Source of the DNA: CAZDAW01 sp964503685
Lineage (GTDB): Bacteria; Chloroflexota; Anaerolineae; Anaerolineales; Anaerolineaceae
Assembly: GCA_964503685.1 (NCBI GenBank)
Contig: CAZDAW010000004.1
Coordinates: 9,984 to 73,983, forward strand
Reading direction: 5' to 3'
DNA length: 64,000 bases
The notes beneath the pieces were generated by a model. That model was given only the letters and a program-made list of their open reading frames with translations. It did no database searches and was not told the origin of the DNA. The position numbers and the translations under genes are program-made. Positions 20,307 to 29,018 of the stretch are shown piece after piece. The first letter of the stretch is position 1; the number at the start of each line of letters is the position of its first letter.

Positions 20307-20834
20307 ATGCTGCAAATTCTCATTATTGCAGTGGCTATCATTTGCGCCATACAGGCTCTACGCGCTAAAAGTCTTTTAGTCTCAGCATTGTGGCTGGCAG
20401 GCGTCAGCGCATTGGTAGCTCTTTTGTTATATCTCATGGGAGCAGCCGAAGTTGCAGTGATCGAACTCAGCGTCGGCGCCGGATTGGTTACAGTGCTCTT
20501 TGTCTTCGCTATCAGCATCGCCGGCGAAGAGACCACTGATATCCGCACCATCATCCCAAAACCCCTTGCATGGGGACTGATTGGCATATCGGTTATTTTG
20601 TTGTTACGGCTGATCATGCCGGCAACCGGCATTGAGATTCCTGTCTCGCAAACTACTTATCCAGATAAATTATGGGAAGCGCGCGGAATCGATATTCTGG
20701 TGCAAATCGTGTTAATTTTCACGGGCGTGTTGGGAGTTTTAGGGTTGATGGCAGAGGCGCCGGGCAAAAAATCTGCTCACATTGTTCACCTGCCAGAAAC
20801 GGAAACTGAATCGGCAGAGGAGAAGCGCTCATGA
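20307..20834 (+). CDS. hydrogenase membrane subunit, NuoJ/MbhD-E (DUF4040)-like
   Basis: First gene of the hydrogenase operon (175 residues). About five transmembrane helices. The N-terminal half has the DUF4040/MrpA-tail pattern (QALRAKSLLVSALWL, GAAEVAVIELSVGAGLVTVLF), which is also the place of complex I subunit NuoJ. The C-terminal half (ILVQIVLIFTGVLGVLGL) resembles MbhE. In complex I and Mrp-type antiporters such subunits carry the flexible half-helix that helps couple redox energy to ion pumping. SD GGGAGG precedes the ATG. A TATAAT at 20245-20250 is a candidate -10 element for the operon. The stop overlaps the next start (ATGA). Confidence 0.82.
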   Translation: MLQILIIAVAIICAIQALRAKSLLVSALWLAGVSALVALLLYLMGAAEVAVIELSVGAGLVTVLFVFAISIAGEETTDIRTIIPKPLAWGLIGISVILLLRLIMPATGIEIPVSQTTYPDKLWEARGIDILVQIVLIFTGVLGVLGLMAEAPGKKSAHIVHLPETETESAEEKRS

Positions 20835-21142
20835 CACAATCGATGCTGAACATCGTTTTAGTGGGGGTTTTTGGACTATTTGCAATTGGTCTCTACGGGC
20901 TGCTCATCAGCCGCAATCTCATAAAAATTGTAGTCGCTTTACAAATTCTGGCAAAGTCAGCCATTCTCGCCATCCTGGTCGCCGGTAAAATGGGCGGCAA
21001 CATCGATCTCGGTCAGAGTATGGCAATTCGGGTGATCGTGGCTGACACCGTTGTGGCCATACTGGCGCTGGCGCTGTCTGTTCAAGTGCGGCGCTTTTTC
21101 GGTACGCTGGACATCAAAGCCCTGTCCACACTGAGGAGGTAG
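20831..21142 (+). CDS. hydrogenase membrane subunit, NuoK/MnhC-like
   Basis: 103 residues with three transmembrane helices, the usual length and shape of NuoK/MrpC/HyfE-type subunits. Motifs: GLYGLLISRNLIKIVVALQIL in helix 1-2, and ADTVVAILALALSV, with an acidic residue in helix 3. The start overlaps the preceding stop by four bases, indicating translational coupling. It belongs to the proton- or sodium-pumping membrane arm of the hydrogenase. Confidence 0.88.
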   Translation: MTQSMLNIVLVGVFGLFAIGLYGLLISRNLIKIVVALQILAKSAILAILVAGKMGGNIDLGQSMAIRVIVADTVVAILALALSVQVRRFFGTLDIKALSTLRR

Positions 21143-21146
21143 CCCG

Positions 21147-22895
21147 ATGACTGGTCTATTGATAATTCTCATCATCGGAATACCCTGGTTAGGCGCATTG
21201 GCGCTGTGGCGTACACCCGACAGCCACCCGCGCCTTCAAAATACGCTCGCTGTCATTTTTTCAATCGGGGCTGGCTTAATTTCATTATTATTAATTCCAA
21301 ACGCCACTGATCAGGCTGGTTTATCACTGCCGGTTGGCGGCGTTTTTGGTGAATTCAGTTTCGTCGCCGACGGCCTGGGCGTCTTTCTGGCCGCCGTCGC
21401 CTGCGTAATCGGAAGCCTGGCTATTATCTTTTCAATTAATTACATGCACGGCGAGGCGCAACTGGGACGCTATTACGCCCTGATACTGCTCTTCATCGGC
21501 GGCATGTCAGGCCTGGTTCTGACCAACAACATGCTGCTGATGTTCTTCTTCTGGGAAATCACCGCCCTGTGTTCCTATGCGCTGATCTCCTTCCACAACG
21601 ACGATCCCAAGGCCGTTGCCGGGGGCATCAAAGCCCTGATCATCACGCAAATCGGCGGCATCGGTTTGCTGGCAGGCGCATTAATTTCCTATGCTTACCT
21701 GGGCACGCTCGATACAAACGTCCTCATCAAGCAGGCAGCCCAATTACCCGCCGGAGTATTAAGTTTCACCGCATTCGGTTTCCTGATCGCCGCGGCGGCT
21801 AAATCGGCGCAATTCCCCTTTCAAACCTGGCTCCCGGATGCCATGGAAGCTCCCAGCCCGATCAGCGCCCTGATCCATGCCGCCACGATGGTCAACGCAG
21901 GTGTGTATCTTCTGGCGCGGTTCTATCCGGCTTTCGAGAGTGTACCCGGCTGGAAAACAGCCGTCGTTCTGGTCGGCGCTATTTCAGCCGTCATGGCGGC
22001 CTGTATGGCGCTGGTTGCCACAGACCTGAAACGCGTCCTGGCCTATTCCACAATCAGCCAGTTGGGATATATGGTTTACGCCATCGGTTGCGGCGGCGTT
22101 TTCGCCAGCCAATTCCACCTGCTCAGCCATTCAGTATTCAAAGCGCTGCTCTTCCTTGCCGCCGGCGCAGTGATCCATTCAGTCGGCACACGTGACATGC
22201 GTAAAATGGGCAACCTGGGCAAACAAATGCCGCTGGTGCGCAACGTATTCATTATCGGCGCGCTGGCGCTGGCTGGAATACCCATACTCAACGGCTTTTG
22301 GAGTAAAGAACTGGTATTAGAAGCCGGTTTATCTCACGGCCCTGCCTGGGGTTACATCTTGATGCTGGTCGGCGCGGGGATAACCGCACTCTACACTTTC
22401 CGCTGTGTATGGCTGGTTTTCTTCGGCAAGGCGCGCAGCGAACTGCACGGCCACGATGCGCAAACTGCGATGCAGGTTGCCCTCATCCCGCTGGCGTTCG
22501 GAGTATTCACAACTGAATTATTAGCCGGCCCATTCTCACAATTATTGGGGCGCACATTGACTTTCCATGAAATCGAAGGAGCTTCAACATTGAAGATATT
22601 GGAAGAAGTCGTGCTCGATCCTTATACATTGCTGGCCCTGACAGTGATTGCGCTGGGATTACTCTTGTGGGTCTGGCGCAAACATCTGGCCGGATTGGTT
22701 GAAAGCCTGCAGGGCCTGGGAAATTTCATCGGCGGAGGGTTCGGCTTTGAATCAATCAACCGCGGCATCGTCAACGGCGTGCAGAATTTTGCCGAGACGC
22801 TGCGTGCAACACAAACCGGTCAGATCAACTGGAATGTTTTCTATATTCTGACCGGGTTAGTTCTCCTGGTCATTATCCTGGTTCTGGCGGTGTAA
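21147..22895 (+). CDS. antiporter-like membrane subunit, NuoL/HyfB/MrpA-like
   Basis: 582 residues and about 15-16 transmembrane helices. It carries the signature of the proton-translocating antiporter family: MFFFWEITALCSYALISF with the key Glu of helix 5, AKSAQFPFQTWLPDAMEAPSPISALIHAATMVNAGVYLL with the conserved Lys and broken helix 7, and a further Lys in helix 8 (DLKRVLAYSTISQLGY). The C-terminal extension (about 500-582) could form the lateral helix region seen in NuoL. It supplies one ion-translocating unit of the hydrogenase. Five bases separate it from the NuoK-like gene. Confidence 0.93.
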   Translation: MTGLLIILIIGIPWLGALALWRTPDSHPRLQNTLAVIFSIGAGLISLLLIPNATDQAGLSLPVGGVFGEFSFVADGLGVFLAAVACVIGSLAIIFSINYMHGEAQLGRYYALILLFIGGMSGLVLTNNMLLMFFFWEITALCSYALISFHNDDPKAVAGGIKALIITQIGGIGLLAGALISYAYLGTLDTNVLIKQAAQLPAGVLSFTAFGFLIAAAAKSAQFPFQTWLPDAMEAPSPISALIHAATMVNAGVYLLARFYPAFESVPGWKTAVVLVGAISAVMAACMALVATDLKRVLAYSTISQLGYMVYAIGCGGVFASQFHLLSHSVFKALLFLAAGAVIHSVGTRDMRKMGNLGKQMPLVRNVFIIGALALAGIPILNGFWSKELVLEAGLSHGPAWGYILMLVGAGITALYTFRCVWLVFFGKARSELHGHDAQTAMQVALIPLAFGVFTTELLAGPFSQLLGRTLTFHEIEGASTLKILEEVVLDPYTLLALTVIALGLLLWVWRKHLAGLVESLQGLGNFIGGGFGFESINRGIVNGVQNFAETLRATQTGQINWNVFYILTGLVLLVIILVLAV

Positions 22896-22896
22896 C

Positions 22897-24396
22897 ATGA
22901 ATGCGAACATACTTACCTGGATGATTGCACTTCCTCTGGCAGCTTCGCCAGTTATTTATCTCGTCGGCCGCATCCGAACCAAAAACACGAATCTGGGCCG
23001 TTGGGCCGGTTTGTTAGCCCTTTTATTGACCTGGATACCCTTTATCAGCGCAGCAAGAGAATTCACCCAGAATGGCCCGATCTCTTACACGCTGGGTGCG
23101 ATCACGCTGCAAATGGACGGCGTCGGTTTGCTGCTGGCAGCCACCGCGCTGAGCCTGGGCACCATGGTGATGATCTTCTCAATCCCCTATATGGCAGGCG
23201 AAGTTGGCGAAGAAAAATATTTTGCCACTCTCGCCGTCATGGTCGGTTCTATCATGGGGCTGGGCTGCGCCACAGAGTTGTTCAACCTGTGGATATGGTT
23301 CGAGACGATGGCAATTTCATCATATATGCTGGTTGCCTTCTATCACGACCAACCTGCCTCCTTGGAGGCCGGCGTTAAATACCTGGTACAAAGCACCATC
23401 GGTTCTATACTGGTTCTGCTCGGAATTTCCCTGGTCTATACTCAGACCGGCACGCTCAATATCGTTGAAATTCGCAGCCTGCTGCAAGGCGAAACAGCCT
23501 CTCCATTGATTGTTGTGGCCGGAGCCTTCTTTGTGATTGGTTTCGGCGTCAAGGTGGCCCTGGTACCCTTGCACACCTGGCTGCCAGATGCTCACTCGCA
23601 AGCGCCCAGCGGGATCAGCGCCATGCTCTCAGGCGTCCTGATCGAAGCTGGTCTGATTGCCCTGCTGCGGGCAATTTCTGCCATTTCCAATATGACCTTG
23701 CAATGGGGCGCTCTCATCATGATCTTCGGCGCAGTCAACATGCTGGCAGGAAACTTGCTGGCGCTGCGCCAAAAACAGGTCAAACGCCTGCTGGCGTTTT
23801 CCAGCCTGGCGCATGTTGGTTACATGCTGGTAGGTCTGGGCGTTGGCATTTACTTCCAACAGGCAAACGGGATGGAAGGCAGCATGTTCCACCTCTTCAA
23901 CCACGCTATGATGAAGGGATTGGCCTTTCTTGCGGCTGGCTCACTGTTATTTGCTCTGCACACAGCGATTGGCGACCATAATCCGCTCACAATTGCCGAT
24001 CTGTCGGGAGCAGCCAAACGCTATCCGATATCCTCTCTGACCCTCAGCATTGCTGTGCTGGGTCTGGGCGGTATGCCCTTGTTGGCCGGTTTCATGTCTA
24101 AATGGCAGATATTCGTCGGCGGTTTTCAAACCCAAAGCCCGCTCGTTTACGCGCTGGTTATCTTTGCCGCGCTGAACAGCGTCCTCTCGCTGGGCTATTA
24201 CGCCCCGCTGGTCAATGCTGTGTACCGTCTGGAGCCTTCCGAGGCCGTTAAATCGGGTAAACCTGTCACTGCCTTGATGACCATCCCCATGATCATTATG
24301 GCGCTGGTCATCGTTGTGTTGGGTTTTTACCCGGCTCTGGTAAACTGGATGACCGGGCCGGCAGGCGCTGCCCTTCTGGCCGCTTTTGCGCACTAG
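22897..24396 (+). CDS. antiporter-like membrane subunit, NuoN/NuoM/MrpD-like
   Basis: 499 residues and about 14 transmembrane helices. Antiporter-family motifs: LWIWFETMAISSYMLVAFYH with the helix 5 Glu, KVALVPLHTWLPDAHSQAPSGISAMLSG, and KRLLAFSSLAHVGYM. It is the second ion-translocating unit of the complex. Only one base separates it from the NuoL-like gene. Having two such subunits places the complex between simple Ech-type hydrogenases (one) and complex I (three). Confidence 0.92.
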   Translation: MNANILTWMIALPLAASPVIYLVGRIRTKNTNLGRWAGLLALLLTWIPFISAAREFTQNGPISYTLGAITLQMDGVGLLLAATALSLGTMVMIFSIPYMAGEVGEEKYFATLAVMVGSIMGLGCATELFNLWIWFETMAISSYMLVAFYHDQPASLEAGVKYLVQSTIGSILVLLGISLVYTQTGTLNIVEIRSLLQGETASPLIVVAGAFFVIGFGVKVALVPLHTWLPDAHSQAPSGISAMLSGVLIEAGLIALLRAISAISNMTLQWGALIMIFGAVNMLAGNLLALRQKQVKRLLAFSSLAHVGYMLVGLGVGIYFQQANGMEGSMFHLFNHAMMKGLAFLAAGSLLFALHTAIGDHNPLTIADLSGAAKRYPISSLTLSIAVLGLGGMPLLAGFMSKWQIFVGGFQTQSPLVYALVIFAALNSVLSLGYYAPLVNAVYRLEPSEAVKSGKPVTALMTIPMIIMALVIVVLGFYPALVNWMTGPAGAALLAAFAH

Positions 24397-24435
24397 TCAA
24401 TAAGACTCCTGAATAAGAAATGGAGCTGAACTATT

Positions 24436-24747
24436 ATGGAAATATTACTTTCACCACCGATCGCATTTCTGATCTATATTCCCCTGGTATTGATTCTTTT
24501 CGCCATCGGCCGCCTGCTGGCGGGTTCAGGAAACTCATCAGCGATGAAATCCAGCCTGTATGGCAGCGGCGAAGAAGCGCCCTCTTACCTGGCAGCGCCG
24601 GGCTACCGCCCCTTCTTCATGATCGCTTTCTTCTTCGCCATCCTGCACCTGGGTATTCTGGTACTGGGCGACAGCTCTCTTAACCCGGTCACAATCGTTT
24701 ACGTAATCGGGTTCATCCTGGCATTGATCGCCCTGATACTGGGGTAA
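24436..24747 (+). CDS. small membrane subunit, NuoA/MbhI-like
   Basis: 103 residues with three predicted transmembrane helices. The loop SLYGSGEEAPSY followed by PGYRPFFMIAFFFAILHLGILVLG resembles the NuoA pattern (YECG-type loop, then helices 2 and 3). In complex I this subunit wraps around NuoH at the quinone-site entrance. In Mbh-type hydrogenases a similar subunit bridges the hydrogenase and antiporter modules. The family assignment rests on this short pattern and on operon position. A TATAAT at 24774-24779 downstream may be an internal promoter for the catalytic genes. Confidence 0.65.
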   Translation: MEILLSPPIAFLIYIPLVLILFAIGRLLAGSGNSSAMKSSLYGSGEEAPSYLAAPGYRPFFMIAFFFAILHLGILVLGDSSLNPVTIVYVIGFILALIALILG

Positions 24748-24825
24748 GTCTCGAACTACTAGGAGTATTCGGGTATAATAAGTCTATATAGGTGTTTTCA
24801 AGCGTTAGAGAAGGAGCAATAAAGA

Positions 24826-25377
24826 ATGGGACTCAATTTGGACAAATCCTGGCAGGACATACTGGATAAAGTCAAAACCTGGGCGCGCATCAACTCACCC
24901 TGGGCTATTCACTTTAACAGCGGCTCTTGCAACGGTTGTGATATCGAAATACTGGCTACCCTCACCCCGCGTTATGATCTGGAGCGACTCGGCATCAAAC
25001 TTCAGGGTAGCCCGCGTCATGCAGATGTATTGATTTGCACCGGGCCTGTAACGCGCCAGGCGCGCGATCGTCTAAAAAGAATTTACGAACAAATGCCAGA
25101 GCCAAAATTTGTCGTCGCAGTTGGCTCATGCGGAATCTCTGGAGGCGCATTCCAGGGCTGCTATAACATTGTGGGCAGCATCAGCGAGGTTATCCCGGTC
25201 GATGTTTACGTCCCCGGTTGTCCGCCGCGCCCTGAAGGGATTATCTTCGGCATCGCTCAACTATTGGAAAAACTCAAGGGAAAGGCAGTTGACGAAACCG
25301 CCGTCCCGCCCAGTCATTCCAGCGGAAGTCTGATATCGCAGCCAGAATTTCAGGAAATGAGCAACAGGAGAAGATAA
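24826..25377 (+). CDS. group 4 [NiFe] hydrogenase small subunit, NuoB/EchC/HyfI-like
   Basis: 183 residues. It carries the four Cys ligands of the proximal [4Fe-4S] cluster: Cys35 and Cys38 in GSCNGCDIE, Cys102 in GSCGISGG and Cys132 in PGCPPRPEG. This is the short NuoB-type small subunit that passes electrons between the ferredoxin-like subunit and the NiFe site. The C-terminal 25 residues are polar and probably disordered. SD AGAAGGAG lies before the ATG. It is followed after four bases by the NuoC-like gene, in the same order as complex I (B-C-D-H-I). Confidence 0.94.
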   Translation: MGLNLDKSWQDILDKVKTWARINSPWAIHFNSGSCNGCDIEILATLTPRYDLERLGIKLQGSPRHADVLICTGPVTRQARDRLKRIYEQMPEPKFVVAVGSCGISGGAFQGCYNIVGSISEVIPVDVYVPGCPPRPEGIIFGIAQLLEKLKGKAVDETAVPPSHSSGSLISQPEFQEMSNRRR

Positions 25378-25381
25378 GATC

Positions 25382-25855
25382 ATGAACACAGAAAGCGCAT
25401 TAACCACTGCGGGGCAATTATTAGCGCCCTGGGCAGACAGCACAAATAGTCCAGAAACCAACCGGTTGGATGTGAACCTGGCGCCGAAGAATTTGATTTC
25501 AGCAGCCGAAGCGCTGGTCAATAACCGATGGGGGTATCTATCCGCAATCACCGGCGTGGACCTGGGAGTTGAAGCAGGCGAGTTTGAAGTTCTTTACCAC
25601 TTCTGCAAAGGCGCGGCAATTACCACCCTGCGGGTACGCCTTCCCCGGCAAAATCCGAGTATTCCATCGGTCTGCAGCGTTATCCCTTCGGCCACGCTTT
25701 TCGAGCGCGAATTGATGGAAATGTTTGGCATTACTGTAGCGGGAACACCAAACACCGACCGCCTGATTCTTCCAGAAGATTGGCCAGACGGCGTTTATCC
25801 CCTGCGTAAGGATTTTAGCCTGTCAAATCTAACCCCGGGTGAGAAGAAAGGATAG
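25382..25855 (+). CDS. hydrogenase 30-kDa subunit, NuoC/HyfG-N-terminal-like
   Basis: 157 residues. The C-terminal signature FERELMEMFGITVAGTPNTDRLILPEDWPDGVYPLRKDF matches the respiratory-chain 30-kDa (NuoC) family, here with the loop E-R-E-x-x-E-M-F-G and the PLRKDF end. It is a structural subunit that packs on the large subunit. In formate-hydrogenlyase enzymes it is fused to the large subunit, but here it is a separate gene. It contains no metal-binding Cys pattern. Confidence 0.92.
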   Translation: MNTESALTTAGQLLAPWADSTNSPETNRLDVNLAPKNLISAAEALVNNRWGYLSAITGVDLGVEAGEFEVLYHFCKGAAITTLRVRLPRQNPSIPSVCSVIPSATLFERELMEMFGITVAGTPNTDRLILPEDWPDGVYPLRKDFSLSNLTPGEKKG

Positions 25856-25864
25856 AATAACAGG

Positions 25865-27049
25865 ATGGAAATGAACCAACCTCGAAATAAGTTTATCGTT
25901 CCAATTGGCCCGCAGCATCCGGCTCTAAAAGAACCCGGCCATTTTGAATTCACCGTTGACGGCGAAATCGTCACCAGCGCCTCGGCCCGCTTGGGTTACG
26001 TACATCGCGGCATCGAAAAGGGGGTCGAAGGCAAAACCTGGCCTCAGGCTCTCTACATGCTTGAGCGAATTTGCGGCATTTGCTCCCATATTCATGCTTT
26101 TGCTTATGCTCTTGGCGTTGAGAAACTGGCCGGGGTAAGCGCTCCACCTCGCGCCCAGGCCATCCGGGAACTCGTGGCAGAATTGGAACGCATCCACAGT
26201 CATTTACTCTGGCTGGGCGTTGCCGCTCATGAAGGCGGGTTTGATACCCTGTTCATGTTTAGCTGGCGCGATCGAGAAACAGTCATGGATTTATTGGAAG
26301 GCCTGACCGGCAACCGGGTAAATTATTCTGTTAATGTTCTCGGCGGCGTAAAATTTGATGTCAGCGACCAGCAGGCCGATACAATTCGTAAGGGAATCGA
26401 TTACCTGGAAGAGCGCACTTATCATTATCTCAAAGTGATAACAACCGATGAAACCTTTTTGGGTCGCACACGCAATATTGGCACAATGAGCAAAGAAGAA
26501 GCCGAAAAGTTGGGGGCAGTTGGTCCAACGGTACGCGCCTCGAATGTTGAGCAGGATATCCGCGTCGAAGCACCTTACGGGGCTTATCACGATTTCCCGG
26601 TCAATATCGTCCTTGAAAAAGCCGGCGATTTACAGGCGCGTTTTGAAGTGCGAGTCAAAGAATTGTTCGAAAGCTACCGGGTTATCCGTGAAATTTTGGA
26701 TAAGCTGCCTCCAGGAGACCTGACCGTGCGCGTTCCCCGCAAAATACCGGCAGGTGAAACAATCAGCCGAGTCGAAGCGCCACGCGGCGAATTGTTGTAT
26801 TACCTCAAGAGCAACGGCAGCGAAAACCCTGATCGCGTCAAGGTTCGCACACCCAGCCTGTGCAACTGGGCATCCGTCATCACCACTGCTGTTGGCCATA
26901 AGCTGGCGGATATGCCAATGATTCTGGCAGGAATTGATCCCTGTTTCTCTTGCAACGACCGTACATTCACCATTCAGCACACCGGCAAAGATGCCGAAAG
27001 CTGGTCATGGGAAGATCTGCGATTATATGGAATAGAGTATTACCGATGA
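25865..27049 (+). CDS. group 4 [NiFe] hydrogenase catalytic large subunit
   Basis: 394 residues, the catalytic H2/H+ subunit. Unlike NuoD of complex I it keeps both Ni-binding pairs: Cys70 and Cys73 in ERICGICSHIH (L1), and Cys360 and Cys363 in IDPCFSCNDR (L2). After Arg366 there is a 28-residue tail (TFTIQHTGKDAES... to YYR). This matches the HycE-type enzymes whose tail is removed after the DPCxxCxxR motif once nickel is inserted, and a maturation protease gene lies at the end of the operon. These features show a working [NiFe] hydrogenase rather than a quinone reductase. The stop overlaps the next start (ATGA). Confidence 0.95.
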   Translation: MEMNQPRNKFIVPIGPQHPALKEPGHFEFTVDGEIVTSASARLGYVHRGIEKGVEGKTWPQALYMLERICGICSHIHAFAYALGVEKLAGVSAPPRAQAIRELVAELERIHSHLLWLGVAAHEGGFDTLFMFSWRDRETVMDLLEGLTGNRVNYSVNVLGGVKFDVSDQQADTIRKGIDYLEERTYHYLKVITTDETFLGRTRNIGTMSKEEAEKLGAVGPTVRASNVEQDIRVEAPYGAYHDFPVNIVLEKAGDLQARFEVRVKELFESYRVIREILDKLPPGDLTVRVPRKIPAGETISRVEAPRGELLYYLKSNGSENPDRVKVRTPSLCNWASVITTAVGHKLADMPMILAGIDPCFSCNDRTFTIQHTGKDAESWSWEDLRLYGIEYYR

Positions 27050-27981
27050 ACACACTAATCCCCATCCTCGCTCTTCTGATTTTTCCTGGAGGCATATTTG
27101 TATTGGCAAGCGGCCTGGTTTACGAATATGCTGACCGCAAACTGGTAGCGCGTTTTCAAAACCGTCTGGGACCACGCTGGTTTCAACCTCTGGCGGATAT
27201 GATCAAATTACTGGCAAAAGAAGAGGTCGTTCCGTTCGGCGTTAATCCGATTTTGTTCAATGCCTTGCCGGTGATTGCCCTCGCAGGCGCACTGACAGCC
27301 GCCCTTTACGTGCCGATGGCCGGCTTGAAACCGTCTTTTTCTTTCCAGGGCGACTTGATCGTCACACTCTATTTGCTCAGCATGATGACCTTGTGTATCG
27401 GCCTGGCAGGCGCCAACACAGCCGACCGTTTCTCAATGATCGGCGCCATTCGTACATTAACCCAACTTTTCGCTTATGAAGCGCCGCTTCTGCTGGCGTT
27501 GCTCGGCCCGGCAATTATGGCCGGAAGCTGGCAGATTAGCGAAATCTCCGCCTATGCCAGTCAGCACTGGGTAGCCATTCTGCTAACTCAGCCCATTGGA
27601 TTTATTGTTGCCATTATCGGACTGATGGGCAAGCTGGAACTCCCTCCCTTCGATGCGCCTGAAGCCGAGACGGAAATCGTATCAGGGGCATTGACCGAAT
27701 ATAGCGGACGAGGTTACGCTCTCTTCCGCATTGGAAAAGACGCCGAACTGGTTATTGGCCTGACTCTGATCGCCACTTTCTTCCTGGGCGGAATCGCTAA
27801 TCCACTGGAATTTTTGCTGAAAACTCTTGGTTTATTGCTGGTAATGGCAGGGCTGCAATCGTTGTTTGCCCGTCTGCGCATCGATCAAACCGTTGGGATG
27901 TGGTGGCGCTTCGGTGCGCTGCTGGTTTTGCTCCAATTCCTTCTCATCATTATCTTGAAAGCGACAGGTGTTCTACCATGA
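27046..27981 (+). CDS. hydrogenase membrane anchor, NuoH/HyfC/EchB-like
   Basis: 311 residues and about eight transmembrane helices. It holds the NuoH-family segments YEYADRKLVARFQNRLGPRW near the N-terminus and PPFDAPEAETEIVSGALTEYSG in the central loop, with the conserved acidic residues that line the putative coupling chamber. Start chosen at the ATG that overlaps the large-subunit stop. A longer frame from 26950 would run inside the large subunit gene. It connects the catalytic subunits to the ion-pumping arm. Confidence 0.93.
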   Translation: MNTLIPILALLIFPGGIFVLASGLVYEYADRKLVARFQNRLGPRWFQPLADMIKLLAKEEVVPFGVNPILFNALPVIALAGALTAALYVPMAGLKPSFSFQGDLIVTLYLLSMMTLCIGLAGANTADRFSMIGAIRTLTQLFAYEAPLLLALLGPAIMAGSWQISEISAYASQHWVAILLTQPIGFIVAIIGLMGKLELPPFDAPEAETEIVSGALTEYSGRGYALFRIGKDAELVIGLTLIATFFLGGIANPLEFLLKTLGLLLVMAGLQSLFARLRIDQTVGMWWRFGALLVLLQFLLIIILKATGVLP

Positions 27982-28406
27982 AAATCGGCGCCATGCTTGG
28001 AGATATATTTAGTTCATTATTCAAAAAACCGATCACTGAACAATATCCCTTTGAACGAAGAGAAGCTCCCCCCCACTTCCGTGGGAAACTTGTTTGGGAT
28101 CCCAATAAGTGCACAGGTTGCGGCCTGTGCATGAAAGATTGCCCATCAGATGCCATCGAGGTTATCACTATCGATAGGGCAAACAAACGATTCGTCATGC
28201 GCTACAACATCGATCGCTGCACCTATTGTGCGCAATGCGTACAAAACTGTCGTTTCGACTGCCTGGAAATGTCCGACGACCAATGGGAGCTGGCATCCAC
28301 AACCAGAGAACCCTTCACCGTTTACTATGGGAGAGAAGAAGATATCCAGAAAATCCTGGAACAACTTAATCAGAAAGAACCTGAAGCAGTTAAAATTGAA
28401 GGTTAA
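27978..28406 (+). CDS. hydrogenase ferredoxin-like subunit, NuoI/HyfH-like
   Basis: 142 residues with two [4Fe-4S] motifs: CTGCGLCMKDCP and CTYCAQCVQNC. In the second, the residue after the last Cys is Arg rather than the usual Pro. It is the electron entry subunit of group 4 hydrogenases, and reduced ferredoxin is the likely donor because no formate dehydrogenase, CO dehydrogenase or NuoEFG gene is present in the window. The ATG overlaps the NuoH-like stop by four bases. The C-terminal tail (about 95-142) is acidic and lacks further motifs. Confidence 0.93.
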   Translation: MKIGAMLGDIFSSLFKKPITEQYPFERREAPPHFRGKLVWDPNKCTGCGLCMKDCPSDAIEVITIDRANKRFVMRYNIDRCTYCAQCVQNCRFDCLEMSDDQWELASTTREPFTVYYGREEDIQKILEQLNQKEPEAVKIEG

Positions 28407-28902
28407 CCATCCACCCCGCGTGGCTGTTCTCGGCATGGGCAATGAACTCAACGGAGATGACGCCGCCGGGGTCATGGTTGCCCGAGAATTGAAAGCTGAA
28501 CTTAATGAAAATCCCGCCCGGCTGGTAATCGACGCTGGCCCGGCTCCGGAAAATTTTACTGGAACATTACGCCGCTTTAAACCAGATTTACTCATTCTGG
28601 TTGACGCGGCGCAACTGCGCCAGCCGTCTGGAACAATCTCGTGCGTCGATTGGCGCGAAACAAGGGATTTCAGCGCATCGACTCACAGTCTGCCTCCGCT
28701 GGTTCTTTCACAATATCTGACAGAAGAATTGGGGTGTGAGATATTGCTGGTCGGCATTCAGGCAAAAAACACCGAAGCAGGAAGTCCAATTTCTCCCCCG
28801 GTTCAAAAAGCAATAACCAGGGTGACAAAGGAATTGGGTCAATTGCTACTGACAACTATATCAAATTCGGCTTCCAAGTCAGATGAATGCCTGCAAAAAT
28901 AA
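28396..28902 (+). CDS. [NiFe] hydrogenase maturation endopeptidase (HycI/HyaD family)
   Basis: About 168 residues. It cleaves the C-terminal tail of the large subunit after nickel insertion. Motifs: VAVLGMGNELNGDDAAGV (nucleotide-like fold start, with the first Ni-binding acidic residue), DLLILVDAAQL (second acidic ligand) and STHSLPPLVL (His ligand). Start uncertain: TTG at 28396 gives a natural N-terminus with an 11-base overlap; GTG at 28420 is the alternative. The ATG at 28150 would overlap the ferredoxin-like gene by over 250 bases and is rejected. HypABCDEF are not in the window. Confidence 0.87.
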   Translation: MKVNHPPRVAVLGMGNELNGDDAAGVMVARELKAELNENPARLVIDAGPAPENFTGTLRRFKPDLLILVDAAQLRQPSGTISCVDWRETRDFSASTHSLPPLVLSQYLTEELGCEILLVGIQAKNTEAGSPISPPVQKAITRVTKELGQLLLTTISNSASKSDECLQK

Positions 28903-28926
28903 ACAATAATCGAATATTTTTTATGT

Positions 28927-28932
28927 TATAAT
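28927..28932 (+). promoter_or_regulatory. promoter -10 of the cation-efflux gene leader
   Basis: Extended -10 element TGTTATAAT (TATAAT at 28927-28932), with no good -35. It predicts a transcript start near 28939, immediately before the structured leader, so the regulatory RNA would begin almost at the first base. Confidence 0.55.
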
Positions 28933-28938
28933 CACTTC

Positions 28939-29018
28939 AGTCCTCCCCGCTAGGCAAGGATGGACGTAGGTGGTATCCCGCATCCCCGATGGTTTTTTAG
29001 CCATGGGGATATTTTATT
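28939..29018 (+). promoter_or_regulatory. unclassified structured leader with terminator (candidate riboswitch or attenuator)
   Basis: A purine-rich conserved-looking segment (GGCAAGGATGGACGTAGGTGG, about 28953-28973; written by position because its identity is unknown) is followed by a clear intrinsic terminator. The stem is ATCCCC-ATGG / CCAT-GGGGAT with one bulged G (28982-29011), then ATTTTATTATTT. GGATG (28958-28962) is complementary to CATCC (28981-28985), the 5' arm of the terminator, so an alternative antiterminator pairing is possible. It lies about 115 bases before a metal-efflux gene. Metal-sensing RNAs are known for this gene family, but I cannot match the segment to a known class. 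Confidence 0.55.

Noticed and set aside
25865..27049. Annotation of the operon as NADH-quinone oxidoreductase (complex I)
   Set aside because: The NuoD-like protein has both Ni-binding Cys pairs (70/73 and 360/363) and a cleavable tail, a maturation protease follows, and NuoEFG are absent.
28150..28395. Extended N-terminus of the hydrogenase maturation protease
   Set aside because: It would overlap the ferredoxin-like gene by over 250 bases in another frame, while the family starts directly with the VAVLGMGN strand.
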